Shown here one piece after another: positions 27,006-37,561 of a stretch of 64,000 nt of DNA. Under the pieces are notes generated by a model. That model had not been told where the DNA came from, did not search any database, and saw only the letters and a program-made list of their open reading frames with translations. Location: positions 124,001-188,000 of the forward strand of contig JAHBSG010000002.1 of NCBI GenBank assembly GCA_019639235.1. Reading direction: 5' to 3'. Each line of letters starts with the position of its first letter. Within the stretch, counting starts at the first letter, position 1. Origin of the DNA: Acidobacteriota bacterium. Lineage in GTDB: Bacteria > Acidobacteriota > Blastocatellia > Pyrinomonadales > Pyrinomonadaceae. A program made the translations under genes and the position numbers.

Positions 27006-29464
27006 TACATGGCGAACCTTTAACAAATAAAGACGTTGAGTCTCTTGCAGCTTCGTTCATCACAAGGCCGATTGCAGAGCATGCCGAGCTTCGGCGTGTT
27101 TCAGACGACGAGGGCGCCGATCTTGTTGGCCGCAGAAGGAGCGTAGGGAGGAGCTATGCGGGAGTCATCTTTCCCTATTTTCTGCCAGGTAAAGATTCTC
27201 CGCGCGAGTATAGGCTACGCCGGGACCAACCCGACTTAGAGCGCACCGCCGACGGTACCATTAAGGAGAAGGGGAAGTACATGTCTCCGCCCGGCCGGGG
27301 GAATATGCTCTATTTTCCTCGCAGTATTACTGAAAACGAACTCCGGGACACTGCCATGCCGATAGTTTTCGTTGAGGGCGAAAAGAAAACTCTCGCGCTA
27401 TCGCGGGCGGCGACACTCGCATCGCGAAAGTTTGTACCGATCGGACTGTCGGGTGTTTGGAACTTCCGCGGTGTTGTGGGCAAGACTCAAGGTTTAGGTG
27501 TTGAACGTCGAAACGTGAAGGGCGTACTTTCGGATTTCGATCTGATCGAATTGGCGAATCGGAAGGTTTTTGTTCTATTCGACACGAACGTGCGTACGAT
27601 TGAGAGCGTGGCGGCAGCTCGGACCCAATTCGCAAAGGTCTTATCGGCGAGGGGGGCGGAAGTATTTCTCGCGGATATGCCCGGGGACTACACGGGCAAC
27701 GGGGTTGATGATCTTTTGGGAGAGACTGAGCGCGATGTGGACGAGGCGTACGCCGTCTTAAGGCTCGTCTCGATTCTCGATAATGCGAAAGACTTCATTC
27801 TGCCCAAACAGAAGCAGGCCGACCGACTCGCCGCATTAGCAAGTGATGCCGAATATTTTCATGATGCGGATGGGCGAGCATTCGCTTCGATCGCCATTGG
27901 GGGGCATCTGGAGACGTACGGGCTACACTCAAAAGCGTTCCGCGAATACCTTGCCCGGGAGTTTTACCGTGCGGAAAGCTCGGCTCCAAGTACTCAGTCG
28001 GTCCAGGACGCCATCAACGCTCTTAGTGGCCGGGCTTGCTTCGACGGCGTCCGGCGTGATGTTTTCGTCCGGGCGGCCGGTCACGGAGGCAATGTTTACG
28101 TTGATCTTGGGAATGATGCATGGGAACAAGTTGAGGTCACAGCTACCGGATGGCGGGTGATTGGGGCCGCGGCTTCGCCGGTCCGGTTTCGGCGACCGGA
28201 CACACTCCGCACTCTTTGCACACCCCAAAGAGGCGGTAATCTGTCTGACATAAGACAGTACGTGCGCGTGAAAGATGATGATGCCGCACTCCTGTTACAA
28301 GCTTTTATCGTCGGTTGTTTCGCTCCGAATATCCCCTACCCGATACTAGCCTTTAGTGGTCCGCCGGGGTCGGCGAAGAGCACCGCTGCTCGTCTGGTGA
28401 AGGATCTTATCGACCCGGCGAGCATGCCCCACCGCTCATGTCCGAGGAAGGAAGAAGACCTTTTGATCGCCGCGCAGAATAGCTACCTCGTGTCGTTCGA
28501 TAACGTATCCACGCTGTCCGATGCTATGAGTGACGCGCATTGCAGGCTATCAACGGGTGGCGGTATTGGGCGGAGGACATTGCACGCGGACTCCGACGAG
28601 ACAACCTTTACAGCTCGTCGTCCCCAGATATTCAACGGCATCGGCGGCTATGCGATGCGGACAGATTTTGTGAACCGTCTAATCTCGATTGAACTCGATG
28701 CGATCCCGCCTGCGGAACGAAAGACAGAACGCGAGGTGCTGGCTGGATTCGAGAAAGCTAAGCCCCGATTACTCGGGGCCGTGTTCGACGCTGTGTCGAT
28801 GGCATTACGGAACCTTGAGTCAACGCGAGTGGAAGAACTGCCACGAATGGCCGACTTCGCGATCTGGGCGGTTGCCGCGGAGGGGTCATTTGGCTGCAGT
28901 TCAGGAGCTTTTCTGAAGGCGTTCGAGAAGTCTCATGAGCGCGAGCAGGCAGGTGTCCTCGACGATTCGCTTGTCGCGGAAGTGTTTCTCGAACTGAATG
29001 CAGAAAAAGACGGGAGATTCCCGGACGAACCGATATTTACAGCGGACTTACTTGCGGAACTAACCGCTAAAGCTGGCGACCAAAGATCCCGACGGCGGGA
29101 TTGGCCAAAGAACGCTCAGAAGCTTCGGCATGATCTTTCGCGGCTATCACCCGCACTCGAGGCTCATAATATTTCCGTTCGTTTCCCTGAAAAGCGGGGG
29201 CGGAAATCAGTTGTGCGGATAACGTCAGCACTTAGAAGAAAAACCTCAGAGGCATATGAAAGCGTGCAGGGGGTGCAATCGATGTATACACGAGACGTCT
29301 GGCCCAACACGTTGAACGGCGAAGCGAGCGTGGGTGTTCCTGTGCATCGAGGTGAAGCGGCCGTAGATGGAGGCAGTTCCACGGGTATCCGGAAATCGAA
29401 CACACCAGTGCATACTTCGCACACTTCTGAGGGAGTTTTACCGACCGGAAATATTCCTCGGTAA
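27002..29464 (+). CDS. Primase-helicase-like replication protein (DUF3854/DUF927-like)
   Basis: An 820-residue protein. The N-terminal part has PIVFVEGEKKTLALSRA near residue 120 and KVFVLFDTNVRT, which fit a TOPRIM-like primase-associated domain of DUF3854 type. The C-terminal half has a P-loop GPPGSAKSTAARL near residue 454, a Walker B-like YLVSFDNVS, and a Glu/Arg region similar to DUF927 helicases. The last 80 residues appear to be a linker with RKTSEAYESVQGV. Together these suggest replication initiation or primase-helicase activity, common in phage satellites and integrative elements. ATG 27002 overlaps the upstream stop; an earlier in-frame start would lie inside the zinc-ribbon gene. 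Confidence 0.78.
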   Translation: MIHGEPLTNKDVESLAASFITRPIAEHAELRRVSDDEGADLVGRRRSVGRSYAGVIFPYFLPGKDSPREYRLRRDQPDLERTADGTIKEKGKYMSPPGRGNMLYFPRSITENELRDTAMPIVFVEGEKKTLALSRAATLASRKFVPIGLSGVWNFRGVVGKTQGLGVERRNVKGVLSDFDLIELANRKVFVLFDTNVRTIESVAAARTQFAKVLSARGAEVFLADMPGDYTGNGVDDLLGETERDVDEAYAVLRLVSILDNAKDFILPKQKQADRLAALASDAEYFHDADGRAFASIAIGGHLETYGLHSKAFREYLAREFYRAESSAPSTQSVQDAINALSGRACFDGVRRDVFVRAAGHGGNVYVDLGNDAWEQVEVTATGWRVIGAAASPVRFRRPDTLRTLCTPQRGGNLSDIRQYVRVKDDDAALLLQAFIVGCFAPNIPYPILAFSGPPGSAKSTAARLVKDLIDPASMPHRSCPRKEEDLLIAAQNSYLVSFDNVSTLSDAMSDAHCRLSTGGGIGRRTLHADSDETTFTARRPQIFNGIGGYAMRTDFVNRLISIELDAIPPAERKTEREVLAGFEKAKPRLLGAVFDAVSMALRNLESTRVEELPRMADFAIWAVAAEGSFGCSSGAFLKAFEKSHEREQAGVLDDSLVAEVFLELNAEKDGRFPDEPIFTADLLAELTAKAGDQRSRRRDWPKNAQKLRHDLSRLSPALEAHNISVRFPEKRGRKSVVRITSALRRKTSEAYESVQGVQSMYTRDVWPNTLNGEASVGVPVHRGEAAVDGGSSTGIRKSNTPVHTSHTSEGVLPTGNIPR

Positions 29465-29808
29465 AATGTACTGAGAGCTGAGATCGGAGGACTTTCGATT
29501 CCGGCGTATGTTCATTTTGCACATAAGAACCGGGTCAAAATTGTTGCAAATCTTGGAGAACAAAAGGAGTGGAATAGATGAAATTTACCTAAGAAGAAAG
29601 CGACGAAGGCCAATCGTTGAATTAAAGGAAGATTGTCATGGACTGACACGGGGGCATTCGATGACGAATACTCGGCACTAGTCGCAATCGCCCTCGGCAG
29701 TCCGCACACCGCGGCAATACAATCGCTGCGGGCCTCGTTTGTTCATGGGTTTCGATGACCCCATGCAGTCGTCGAGACCCCATGCAGTACTCAGATTAGG
29801 AGGAATTT
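29465..29808. other. Non-coding stretch between replication and HGGXTS genes
   Basis: No supported gene. A GGAGTGG site and ATG at 29578 open a frame that stops after four codons. GACCCCATGCAGT occurs twice, at 29757-29769 and 29776-29788, just before the HGGXTS gene, and might be a regulatory repeat. Confidence 0.5.
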
Positions 29809-30459
29809 ATGGAAAACGATACGAGCAACAACACAACGCTGCAGAAACTATGCGGAGCCAAGACGAGGAGCGGTGGTGCGTGCAGAACAAAGGCAATGTT
29901 CAACGGTCGCTGCAGGATGCACGGTGGGACGTCACTTTCAGGGCACGCATCACCATCGTTCAAGCACGGCCGCTATTCCAAGTATCTGCCGACACATCTG
30001 TCGGATTGCTACAAGAAAGCAGTCGACGACCCCGAGTTGATGGACCTTAGGGATGAGATCGCGCTTGTCACGATTTATATTCAGGAGAGATTGGAAAAGC
30101 TACGAACTGGCGAGTCCGCAGAGCTCTATACGGTCCTTGGGTCATTGCTCGATGAGTTCGACAATGCGATTGAAAACGAAGATTTTGCAGAATCACGTCG
30201 CGTGATCGACCTAATGAAGGTCACGGTGCGTCAGGGCATCCGTTCATACAAGCAATACGAAGCTCTGCAGCCGATGATCGAACAACGCAGGCGCTTGGTT
30301 GATTCGGAGGCCAGGCGTCTGAAGGACATGGGGCAGACTATTTCCCTTGAGCAGGCGTACGGATTGATGCTACTTATCGCTGACATCGTGAAAACGCACG
30401 TAACCGATCAGGACACCTTGGCCGCTATTACACGAGAGCTTGCGGACGTAGCTGGTTAG
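29809..30459 (+). CDS. HGGXTS-motif phage-type protein
   Basis: A 216-residue protein with AGGAGG ribosome site. The N-terminus, CGAKTRSGGACRTKAMFNGRCRMHGGTS, is the cysteine-rich HGGxTS motif typical of phage and prophage proteins often found near small terminase genes; four Cys/His ligands could bind zinc. The C-terminal 170 residues are helical. I know no proven function; a role in packaging or host gene interference is possible. In this element without structural genes it could act on a helper phage, which is inference. Confidence 0.75.
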   Translation: MENDTSNNTTLQKLCGAKTRSGGACRTKAMFNGRCRMHGGTSLSGHASPSFKHGRYSKYLPTHLSDCYKKAVDDPELMDLRDEIALVTIYIQERLEKLRTGESAELYTVLGSLLDEFDNAIENEDFAESRRVIDLMKVTVRQGIRSYKQYEALQPMIEQRRRLVDSEARRLKDMGQTISLEQAYGLMLLIADIVKTHVTDQDTLAAITRELADVAG

Positions 30460-30548
30460 TGGTGCGGATTATTGCGTTCCTTCGATCCGTGTCCAAATAC
30501 GGGTCGCCGCACGGCCGCAGAACGGGAACGACTCAAGGGCGTAATCCT

Positions 30549-30749
30549 CTAAGATGCTTTCTTGGCGTCTTGCTGGCGGGGTCCCTGAGCCTGCCGTCTC
30601 ACCTGCTCCCTCATTTGCTCCAATGATAAGGGTTGCTTCGACATTTCCTTGACCACCCGCAATCCTGCCTCGCTCGACTTTTGAATCAACGCGTCTAACC
30701 TCAAGATCTCCGCCTGCAACTCTTCACGAGACATGTTTCGCACTTTCAT
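30549..30749 (-). CDS. Small hypothetical protein
   Basis: A 66-residue charged, coiled-coil-like protein (MKVRNMSREELQAEILRLDALIQK...). Heptad-like Leu/Ile spacing and a Gln-rich basic tail (REQVRRQAQGPRQQDAKKAS). Start at 30749 or the internal Met at 30734 are both possible. It lies on the strand opposite to the surrounding element genes. Coding is plausible from composition; no family recognised. Confidence 0.45.
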   Translation of the reverse strand: MKVRNMSREELQAEILRLDALIQKSSEAGLRVVKEMSKQPLSLEQMREQVRRQAQGPRQQDAKKAS

Positions 30750-30845
30750 AATCTACCGGGGCGTAAAACCATTAACGCGGATTCGATGCGGATAACGCGG
30801 GTTGCCTGATACTCACTGGAATTGACGACTCGACCTCCAGCCCCC

Positions 30846-30905
30846 GGTCGGCGGGACGAAGGTCGGCGGGACGAAGGTCGGCGGGACGAAGGTCGGCGGG
30901 ACGAA
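30846..30905. repeat. 15-bp minisatellite, four perfect units
   Basis: GGTCGGCGGGACGAA repeated four times, then GGTCCGC. The unit length is a multiple of three, so a reverse-strand frame through it reads repeated SSRRP; I do not regard that as a gene. Slippage length variation is likely between strains. Confidence 0.9.
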
Positions 30906-30943
30906 GGTCCGCTTGAAGGTGTCAAAGTTATCAACCCACGCAC

Positions 30944-31162
30944 TTAGCTCTTTGGCGTCGGCTTCTCAGAGTGCTTCTTCTTGATTTCTTCTCTTGCTCT
31001 GATTGCCCGTTGCGTCTGTGCTTGCTTTTCCGCCAACGACGAGGGATGAGCCAGCGAGTAATCGATCGCACGCAATGCGTCCTTGTTCCCCTTCCCTTGA
31101 GAAACGCTTAATGCTAATCGATCCCGAAACGATTCCGTCGATGGTAGTTTGAATTTGCTCAT
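30944..31162 (-). CDS. Small hypothetical protein
   Basis: A 72-residue basic protein (MSKFKLPSTESFRDRLALSVSQG...) with a helical, Lys/Glu-rich C-terminus (AIRAREEIKKKHSEKPTPKS). No strong ribosome site is visible. It shares strand and style with the gene at 30549, separated from it by the minisatellite. No family recognised; confidence that it is coding is moderate. Confidence 0.4.
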   Translation of the reverse strand: MSKFKLPSTESFRDRLALSVSQGKGNKDALRAIDYSLAHPSSLAEKQAQTQRAIRAREEIKKKHSEKPTPKS

Positions 31163-31420
31163 AGTTTAGTTGCAATACATACATTTATCTTGGTGTGCAC
31201 GAAATGGCTGTTGGAGCAAGCCACAGCGACAGATTGCCATAGTCGGACAAAAGCAACAACATGGAACAAACTAGTCAATTCCCAAAATGGTTCGCCGGAA
31301 CTAACTGTTCTCGATCTGAACACGATTCGTTGTGGAAAATTGTTGCATTGCCATCATAGTTTTCAGTATCATCTGGTAATTCCAAAGCGTTTTATCGGTC
31401 GTCAAGGATTCTTTCCCCAA

Positions 31421-32062
31421 ATGAATACTGAGAAAGTTGTTGATCGCAGGCTAGTTGCCAAGCTGGGCCCTCCGAGCAAATTAGGTGCGTTTGAACGCAA
31501 CCTCAAATGGTTTGTCCACGATCACTGCGTTGGTTTAGGTCTTCTGTTTTTTCTGGCAGGTATAGTCGGCACGTTTCTTCTTTACACGAATGGAATAAAT
31601 TGGCAGCTCTTCATCGCAATCTTCGGCGGGTTATTCTCCTTCGTATTTCTTCTCCAGAAACAGCAATTGGAGGAGGCTCGATTCGCCAACGACCTAATCA
31701 ACCGATTCAACGAGCGGTATGATTCACTGAATGAACCGCTAAACCGTATCTATCGTGAGTCTGGGATGCTTTCGGAAAAAGACATCTCAATACTTTACGA
31801 TTACTTCAATCTGTGTGGAGAAGAGTACGTCTTCTATCTCAAGGGCTATGTATACCCGCAGGTTTGGGATTCATGGACAAACGGGATGAAGCATTTTGCG
31901 ACGAGTGAGCGAATTGCTGAATTGTGGCGGCGAGAGTTAGTCGACGGATCGTATTACGGCCTAGAGTTTGATAGCACATTTTGTTCTCGGGTCACAGATA
32001 TTCGTAAAGAACTTAGGTTAAGCGACCCAAGCCATGAAAAGGGCAAGTCGATTGCCAGTTGA
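31421..32062 (+). CDS. Two-helix membrane protein with cytoplasmic domain
   Basis: A 213-residue protein. Two membrane segments (CVGLGLLFFLAGIVGTFLLY and LFIAIFGGLFSFVFLL) lie near the N-terminus, followed by a soluble domain with FANDLINRFNERYDSLNEPLNRIY, YFNLCGEEYVFYLKGYVYPQVWDSWTNGMKHF. That second motif recurs in accessory-gene membrane proteins I have seen in defence regions, but I cannot name a family. ATG 31421 is preferred to a frame extension upstream because the extension has no membrane or protein-like character. It overlaps no gene; the delta-60 protein starts 7 bp after its stop. Confidence 0.7.
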   Translation: MNTEKVVDRRLVAKLGPPSKLGAFERNLKWFVHDHCVGLGLLFFLAGIVGTFLLYTNGINWQLFIAIFGGLFSFVFLLQKQQLEEARFANDLINRFNERYDSLNEPLNRIYRESGMLSEKDISILYDYFNLCGEEYVFYLKGYVYPQVWDSWTNGMKHFATSERIAELWRRELVDGSYYGLEFDSTFCSRVTDIRKELRLSDPSHEKGKSIAS

Positions 32063-32069
32063 TATAATT

Positions 32070-34181
32070 ATGAAGATCCATGCTTTGATAATCAGCCTGT
32101 TTGTCGCATTCGCATGTGCAGCAGTTGAACATACACAGGCCGCTTCAGCCGGTGCTTTGGACTCGGGATTTAATGCCGGTGGCGTCGTTAGAGAGAATAT
32201 CGGTAACGATGATTTTAATATCCCTGTCGATTTTGTTATCGACGACTTTGGGCGTTTCATTACTCTTTCGAGAGTCGCTGGACCAAATGGACCTCAGTTC
32301 TTGCTTATGCGGTTCATTAATAACGGGTCTGTTGACACCGCCTACGGAACAAATGGGCGCGTATTAATTTCGATTGGCGATGGGAGTTCAACTTTTACTC
32401 CGCAGGCGATCGCGCGACAGGCCGACGGGAAACTTCTCGTCGCTGGAGATGCTGGTAGCAATGTTCGAGTAGTTCGGATCAACGAAAATGGCAGTCTAGA
32501 TACGAAATTCGGAACTTTGGGGCTGGCGACTGGCGGACTGGGATTTGGCACTTCGATCGCGATTCAAACCGATGGAAGAATCCTGATAGGCGGGTATTAT
32601 TTTAATTCGCAGCAGTCAAGAGGCAATGATTTTCTTGCCGTTCGATTCAATACAAATGGCTCACTCGACGTCTCTTTTGCAGGCAATGGGCGGGCAGAGT
32701 TTCCAATCAGCCCCGGAACTGGTAGCGACACGGTTCGTAGAATTATCGTTCAACCGGACGGAAAGGTCGTGATGCTAGGTAAGGCGTCGAATCAGCAGGC
32801 AGCAGTGCGCCTCATGTCAGATGGAGGATTTGATTCGACGTTTGGCTCTAGCGGCGTGCGCGTATTACCCCTCTATACCTCATCCACGAATGATGAACTA
32901 TACGATGCAGGAATTGATAGCCAGGGCAGAATTGTGTTGGTTGGGAGTTCACGGCCGAACGGTCAGACCGTAAGCCTTCTACGCCGAATGAATTCGTCCG
33001 GGAATCTCGACTCGAGCTTCGGGACATCTGGCTCCGTTTTGGAAAATGAGACCTTTCTAAACGCTCTCGCGATCGATGCGGACGACAGAACAATTACGTG
33101 CGGGACTCGGTCGACACCAGCACCCTTTCCCCTTACGCTTTCACGATTCTCTATTTTTGGCGAGCAAGATGGTTTGTATGGATATGATGGGTACGCCCGC
33201 GTGACGATTGGTAACGAAATGAATTGTCAACGTGTGAAGCTTCAAGATGATGGGAAAGCAGTCACGTTGGGGTACGCAACAGAGGGAACGCCAATTAAGA
33301 CTTTGGTGCTTACACGTCACGTGTCTGAGCCCACCAATACAATCTTTGATTTTGATGGTGATGGGAAGACAGACATTTCGCTCTTCAGGCCAGGTCCGGG
33401 GCAGTGGTGGTATTTGCGGTCATCGGATAGTGGTAACCGGGCTTTTGCTTTTGGTGAGAGCACGGACACGATCGTGCCAGCGGATTTGACCGGCGACGGC
33501 AAGACGGATTTGGCATTCTGGCGGCCGACGACTGGCGAGTGGTATGTCTTGAGGAGCGAGGATTCGACCTTCTTTGCGTTCCCGTTCGGGGCGACCGGAG
33601 ACATACCCTCGCCGGCAGATTTTGATGGCGATGGGATCGCTGACTCGGCAGTGTTCAGGCCTTCATCATCGACGTGGTTCGTTCAGCGTTCGAGCGACAA
33701 CCAGGTTGCGACTACGCCGTTTGGCACCGCGGGCGACAAGCCCGTACCGGCGGATTACGACGGCGACGGCAAGGTGGATGTCGCGATCTTCCGGCCGACC
33801 GGCGGTTCAGGTGCAGGCGAATGGTGGTATCTCAGAAGCTCGGATGGAGCGAACCGTGCCTTCGCGTTCGGTGCCTTTACAGACCTGACCGTGCCCGGCG
33901 ATTACACCGGCGACGGCAAAGCAGACATCGCTTATTTCAGGCCATCGACCGGGGAGTGGTATGTGCTGCGTTCCGAGGACTCGAGCTTCTACGCATTCCC
34001 GTGGGGCTCAGTTGGCGACATGCCGGCACCAGGCGACTATGACGGCGACGGCAAGATAGACGCTGCCGTCTTCCGCCCATCAAACTCAAACTGGTTCGCT
34101 CTGCGGTCAACCGCCGGCCCGCTCATTCTACAGTTTGGAATAACAGGCGACCGGCCCGTGCCGAATGCGTTTGTGAGGTAG
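32070..34181 (+). CDS. Secreted delta-60 and FG-GAP/VCBS repeat protein
   Basis: A 703-residue exported protein with a signal peptide (KIHALIISLFVAFACAAVEHTQA). Residues 30-420 are delta-60-type repeats with the pattern LDxxFGxxGxV...AIQxDGKIxxxG. The C-terminal 270 residues are FG-GAP/VCBS-like repeats, about six units with DFDGDGKTDISLFRP-type calcium-binding loops (DxDxDGxxD) and W-Y-L-R-S-S motifs. Such proteins form beta-propellers at the cell surface and are frequent in Acidobacteriota and Verrucomicrobiota. Their function is not established. It is unusual as cargo between replication and defence genes of an integrative element. Confidence 0.85.
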   Translation: MKIHALIISLFVAFACAAVEHTQAASAGALDSGFNAGGVVRENIGNDDFNIPVDFVIDDFGRFITLSRVAGPNGPQFLLMRFINNGSVDTAYGTNGRVLISIGDGSSTFTPQAIARQADGKLLVAGDAGSNVRVVRINENGSLDTKFGTLGLATGGLGFGTSIAIQTDGRILIGGYYFNSQQSRGNDFLAVRFNTNGSLDVSFAGNGRAEFPISPGTGSDTVRRIIVQPDGKVVMLGKASNQQAAVRLMSDGGFDSTFGSSGVRVLPLYTSSTNDELYDAGIDSQGRIVLVGSSRPNGQTVSLLRRMNSSGNLDSSFGTSGSVLENETFLNALAIDADDRTITCGTRSTPAPFPLTLSRFSIFGEQDGLYGYDGYARVTIGNEMNCQRVKLQDDGKAVTLGYATEGTPIKTLVLTRHVSEPTNTIFDFDGDGKTDISLFRPGPGQWWYLRSSDSGNRAFAFGESTDTIVPADLTGDGKTDLAFWRPTTGEWYVLRSEDSTFFAFPFGATGDIPSPADFDGDGIADSAVFRPSSSTWFVQRSSDNQVATTPFGTAGDKPVPADYDGDGKVDVAIFRPTGGSGAGEWWYLRSSDGANRAFAFGAFTDLTVPGDYTGDGKADIAYFRPSTGEWYVLRSEDSSFYAFPWGSVGDMPAPGDYDGDGKIDAAVFRPSNSNWFALRSTAGPLILQFGITGDRPVPNAFVR

Positions 34182-34294
34182 ACCGTGCACCCGCTTGAAC
34201 CGTCTTCAGGCGAATCACAGAGAGACATGAACGGGCCATAAGCCCGGGCGTTGGGGGGGGCTTGTCTGTTGCGACTAAAATACTTCGAGAGCCC

Positions 34295-37200
34295 TCATTT
34301 CACTACCTGCATTAGTTTTTGGTAGCTGTCCACAACATCGTATTTCACCTGATCAGACGTGATCTTTGCAAAGAACTTCCGGGCGCATTCGATTTTCGAT
34401 CTTTCGATTTCGCGCAGCTGCATACTCGAAAGAGACCCCTTCGTTTCCGCGATGAAGTAGATGTGCTTCACCGTCCCTTCCTTGAACGAAATGGCCCAGT
34501 CAGGGTTGTAATCACCGACCGGCGTGGGAATTGCGAAGCCTTTCGGAAGCTTCGCATAGACCACAACCTCTTCGCTGGTGTCGAGTTCCGTAACGAAGTC
34601 ACGTTCAACTTTTGAATCTGTGAAAACGTAGTCGTAAATATGTCGTTTCAGGGGCTCTCCCGCTTTGATGAAATCGTGCTTAGCCTTGTCTTGCGTAAAT
34701 ATTTCCACGCCATGCTCCTCATTTGACGAGTCGTAGGCCAGGTGTTCAACAATTACGGTTGCTTTCTGTTCGTTAATGAGGCTGACGGCCCGCGAAATGA
34801 AATCCTCTGGGTTCACTTTGAACTGGCTAAAGGTCGCGTTATTGATACCCGTGAGGATCGCCGCAACAGTCTTTCTGGTCAGCTGCGTCCCGGACGCAAC
34901 CTTGCCGATCAGGTCGTATTTAACATCCGAATGAACTGAGACCTTCTCGGAAAGCGTAGCCGTTTCCTGGAGCGTGAACCCGTCGCCGGAATGGAGATCC
35001 TCAACCGTGGTCGAATCCGCCTGATGCCCACGTTGTACTACGTACTGAAGTTGCGTCACCCGAAGTTCACGGTCAAGGTATTTGATGGCCTTATCAATAA
35101 GCTCGGCCGAATCAAAATCGACAGTGTAAGCTGCCTTCTTGTTGATGCGACTCCAAAGCTCCTTGAACTCCCTTTTCTCGAAGTTCGCGTTGAGCGGATT
35201 TACCTTCGATGTAAGATCGTTCTCGATGGACGGCATCTGAGATTCAGAGAATACGCTGTCAACGAGATGCAAAACCTGTTCCTTATAATCCGCGAGCTGC
35301 GGAGGAAGTTCTGCAAGCGAGTCGGATTCTTTCGCTTGGTGATATTTCTCAGTGATCTTCCTTTCCACGTCCACGTAGCCATTCTGGATCAGATAGAACT
35401 CGAGGTGGCCAGCCATCGCATCGGTCATCACGACGTCGCCTTCTGCGGTTCGGAGAACCTTATTCCTGAAATAGGCCTTGTCAGCAACCTTCGGCCTCTC
35501 GGATAGCGATTCGCGGATGTCCTTCTGCAAGCCTTCGACGAAATCGTGATAGCTTTCACTAGCGACCACTGTCAGGACGTTCACGTCATGGACTATCGAA
35601 GGGTTGTCGATGCGGTCGCCGTTCTGGTTTACCGCCAGACGCATGCCGCGGCCGACTTCTTGGCGGCGTGAAATGGTGTTGTCGCTGTGTTTGAGCGTGC
35701 CAATAACAAATACGTTCGGGTTATCCCAACCCTCACGTAACGCCGAATGCGAAAAGATAAAACGCGTGGGCTCGTCGAAAGAGAGAAGCCGTTCCTTGTC
35801 CTTCAAAATTAGATCGTAAGCGTCGACGTCCTTTGCTTCGCCGCTGATCTCTCCATTCCCGAATATTTCAGGATCAACTAGCCGCTTGCTCTTCTTGTCT
35901 ATCGAGAAATATCCGTTGTGCGTCCGGCCGGGCGGTATCTCGTCAATGTATTTGGTATATCGGTCGTCGAGCAAAGTGCGGAACTCGGAGGCGATCGCCG
36001 CATACTCCTCTTCGAAGATTTTCGCGTACTCTCCGCCCGCCTCACCGTTCTCGTCGTAAATGCGGTATTTCGCGACGGCGTCGATGAAGAATAGCGAAAG
36101 GACTTTGATGCCCTGCGGGAAAAGAGCCTGCTCCTTCTCAAAATGCGCTCGGATCGCTTCGCGGATCTGGATTCGACGGAGAGACGCTTCACTCTGATCA
36201 TTCGCGATCTCGCCCACCGAGACTTCCTTGCCGTTCGTGAACGACACGGTATTCGTCCTGGCGTCGATCTCGGAAACAACGAATCCGTCGTATTGGTCGA
36301 GACCGGAATGCTGATGAAGGTCATAACCCTTGGGAACCTTTACCGTTTGGCGTTTGATGTTGCCGGTTTTCTGTTTTACCTCAAACTCTAGCCTAGCGAC
36401 CGGAGGCTTGTTGGCCGAAATATCGATCCCGGCCAGGTACAGATAGGCCGTCGTGCCGCGTAGTCCTCTGACTGAGATGCCGCGAACCGCGATCTTTTTG
36501 ACCAGCTTCTGGTTGTAGGCATCGAGGGCGTCGAGACGATAGATCTTGTTGTAGGTCTGTTTATGCGTGGCCGAGTAACGCAGCATCGCAAGAGCCTTGA
36601 ACTCCTTTAGCGATTTCATTGTCGCGTCACCGCTCATCTTTTGCGGTTCGTCCAGAATTAGGATCGGGCGGTTCGCCTTGATGACGTCGATCGGGCGGCG
36701 GCTTTGAAAATCGTCGAGCTCTTCATATATACGCCGGGCATCCTGGCCGCGAGCATTAAATGCCTGCACGTTGATGATCATCACGTTGATGCCGGCATCC
36801 GATGAAAAGCTCTCAAGGTTGTGAAGCTGCTTTGAGTTGTAGATAAAGAAGCGAGCCTGCTTGCCGTACTCTTCAAGGAAGTGTTCCTTCATTATTTCGA
36901 AGGATTTGTGCACACCCTCGCGGATCGCAATGCTGGGCACAACGACGATGAACTTGCTCCAACCGTACTGTCGGTTTAGCTCGAACATCGTCTTGATATA
37001 GCAGTACGTTTTCCCAGTCCCGGTCTCCATCTCGATGTCGAGGTTGAATGCGCATCCTGTTTTAGTATCGTTTACAAGATGGGTCGAAACAGGAAGATTT
37101 TGACGCCTCTGGACTTCTTGAATGTTCTGCAAGATCCGGTGCGGTGTTATTCGAAAGTCTTCGTTAGCGAAGCCCGCGATCTCTTCGTCGGGCTGCACGG

Positions 37201-37342
37201 CGAGGATTGGGCGGCTTTCGGTCGAACGGCCCGGATCGACGCGGTACTGGACGCCCACAGTGTTTGGCTGCCCCGCAAAGCAGTCCACTACTGCATTGAC
37301 GGCGTCAGTTTGGTATTCCTGGATCTTGAATTTGAGCTTCAT
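34295..37342 (-). CDS. res: Type III restriction enzyme Res subunit (helicase-nuclease)
   Basis: A 1015-residue protein. Helicase motif I METGTGKT is at residues 105-112, motif II is [10 protein letters not shown], motif III-like MLRYSATH, and motif [13 protein letters not shown]. The C-terminal nuclease domain has [12 protein letters not shown] followed by [10 protein letters not shown], the PD-(D/E)XK core of Res proteins. With Mod it makes a type III enzyme that translocates along DNA and cleaves when two unmodified sites meet. It is the last gene of a six-gene minus-strand operon that includes two Mod genes. Length fits the family (about 900-1050). The upstream ribosome site is weak, and a 39-codon frame lies 24 bp before it. 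Confidence 0.94.
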   Translation of the reverse strand: MKLKFKIQEYQTDAVNAVVDCFAGQPNTVGVQYRVDPGRSTESRPILAVQPDEEIAGFANEDFRITPHRILQNIQEVQRRQNLPVSTHLVNDTKTGCAFNLDIEMETGTGKTYCYIKTMFELNRQYGWSKFIVVVPSIAIREGVHKSFEIMKEHFLEEYGKQARFFIYNSKQLHNLESFSSDAGINVMIINVQAFNARGQDARRIYEELDDFQSRRPIDVIKANRPILILDEPQKMSGDATMKSLKEFKALAMLRYSATHKQTYNKIYRLDALDAYNQKLVKKIAVRGISVRGLRGTTAYLYLAGIDISANKPPVARLEFEVKQKTGNIKRQTVKVPKGYDLHQHSGLDQYDGFVVSEIDARTNTVSFTNGKEVSVGEIANDQSEASLRRIQIREAIRAHFEKEQALFPQGIKVLSLFFIDAVAKYRIYDENGEAGGEYAKIFEEEYAAIASEFRTLLDDRYTKYIDEIPPGRTHNGYFSIDKKSKRLVDPEIFGNGEISGEAKDVDAYDLILKDKERLLSFDEPTRFIFSHSALREGWDNPNVFVIGTLKHSDNTISRRQEVGRGMRLAVNQNGDRIDNPSIVHDVNVLTVVASESYHDFVEGLQKDIRESLSERPKVADKAYFRNKVLRTAEGDVVMTDAMAGHLEFYLIQNGYVDVERKITEKYHQAKESDSLAELPPQLADYKEQVLHLVDSVFSESQMPSIENDLTSKVNPLNANFEKREFKELWSRINKKAAYTVDFDSAELIDKAIKYLDRELRVTQLQYVVQRGHQADSTTVEDLHSGDGFTLQETATLSEKVSVHSDVKYDLIGKVASGTQLTRKTVAAILTGINNATFSQFKVNPEDFISRAVSLINEQKATVIVEHLAYDSSNEEHGVEIFTQDKAKHDFIKAGEPLKRHIYDYVFTDSKVERDFVTELDTSEEVVVYAKLPKGFAIPTPVGDYNPDWAISFKEGTVKHIYFIAETKGSLSSMQLREIERSKIECARKFFAKITSDQVKYDVVDSYQKLMQVVK

Positions 37343-37366
37343 TCGTTTACGAACAGGGGCAGATGC

Positions 37367-37486
37367 TTAATCCATCTTTCTCCAATCTCTTGAGTCTTTC
37401 GTCTTTGGAGACAGGCTAACTATGGAATCTATAGAGTTTAGCTGGATCTCCTTTCTCCAATTTGATGATTTTCTTTCTCCATTCAT
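37367..37486 (-). CDS. Possible 39-residue leader peptide between mod and res
   Basis: On the minus strand GGAGAAAGGTG precedes ATG at 37486 with good spacing. The frame (MNGERKSSNWRKEIQLNSID... DWRKMD) ends 24 bp before res. The segment contains four copies of TGGAGAAAG on the minus strand (plus-strand CTTTCTCCA at 37376, 37451, 37473 and 37494). The 211-bp gap between mod and res is unusually large for this operon. It could be a small gene, a translational leader, or just an array of ribosome-site-like repeats. Confidence 0.35.
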   Translation of the reverse strand: MNGERKSSNWRKEIQLNSIDSIVSLSPKTKDSRDWRKMD

Positions 37487-37561
37487 AAATCACCTTTCTC
37501 CAATAATTCCCAATCGGCTCACCCCTCGAGCCTCGCTGTAATTCCGTTATCGACATTATTC

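Noticed and set aside
30746..30943. Minus-strand frame with SSRRP repeats
   Set aside because: It is a translation of the 15-bp minisatellite and has no ribosome site or family.
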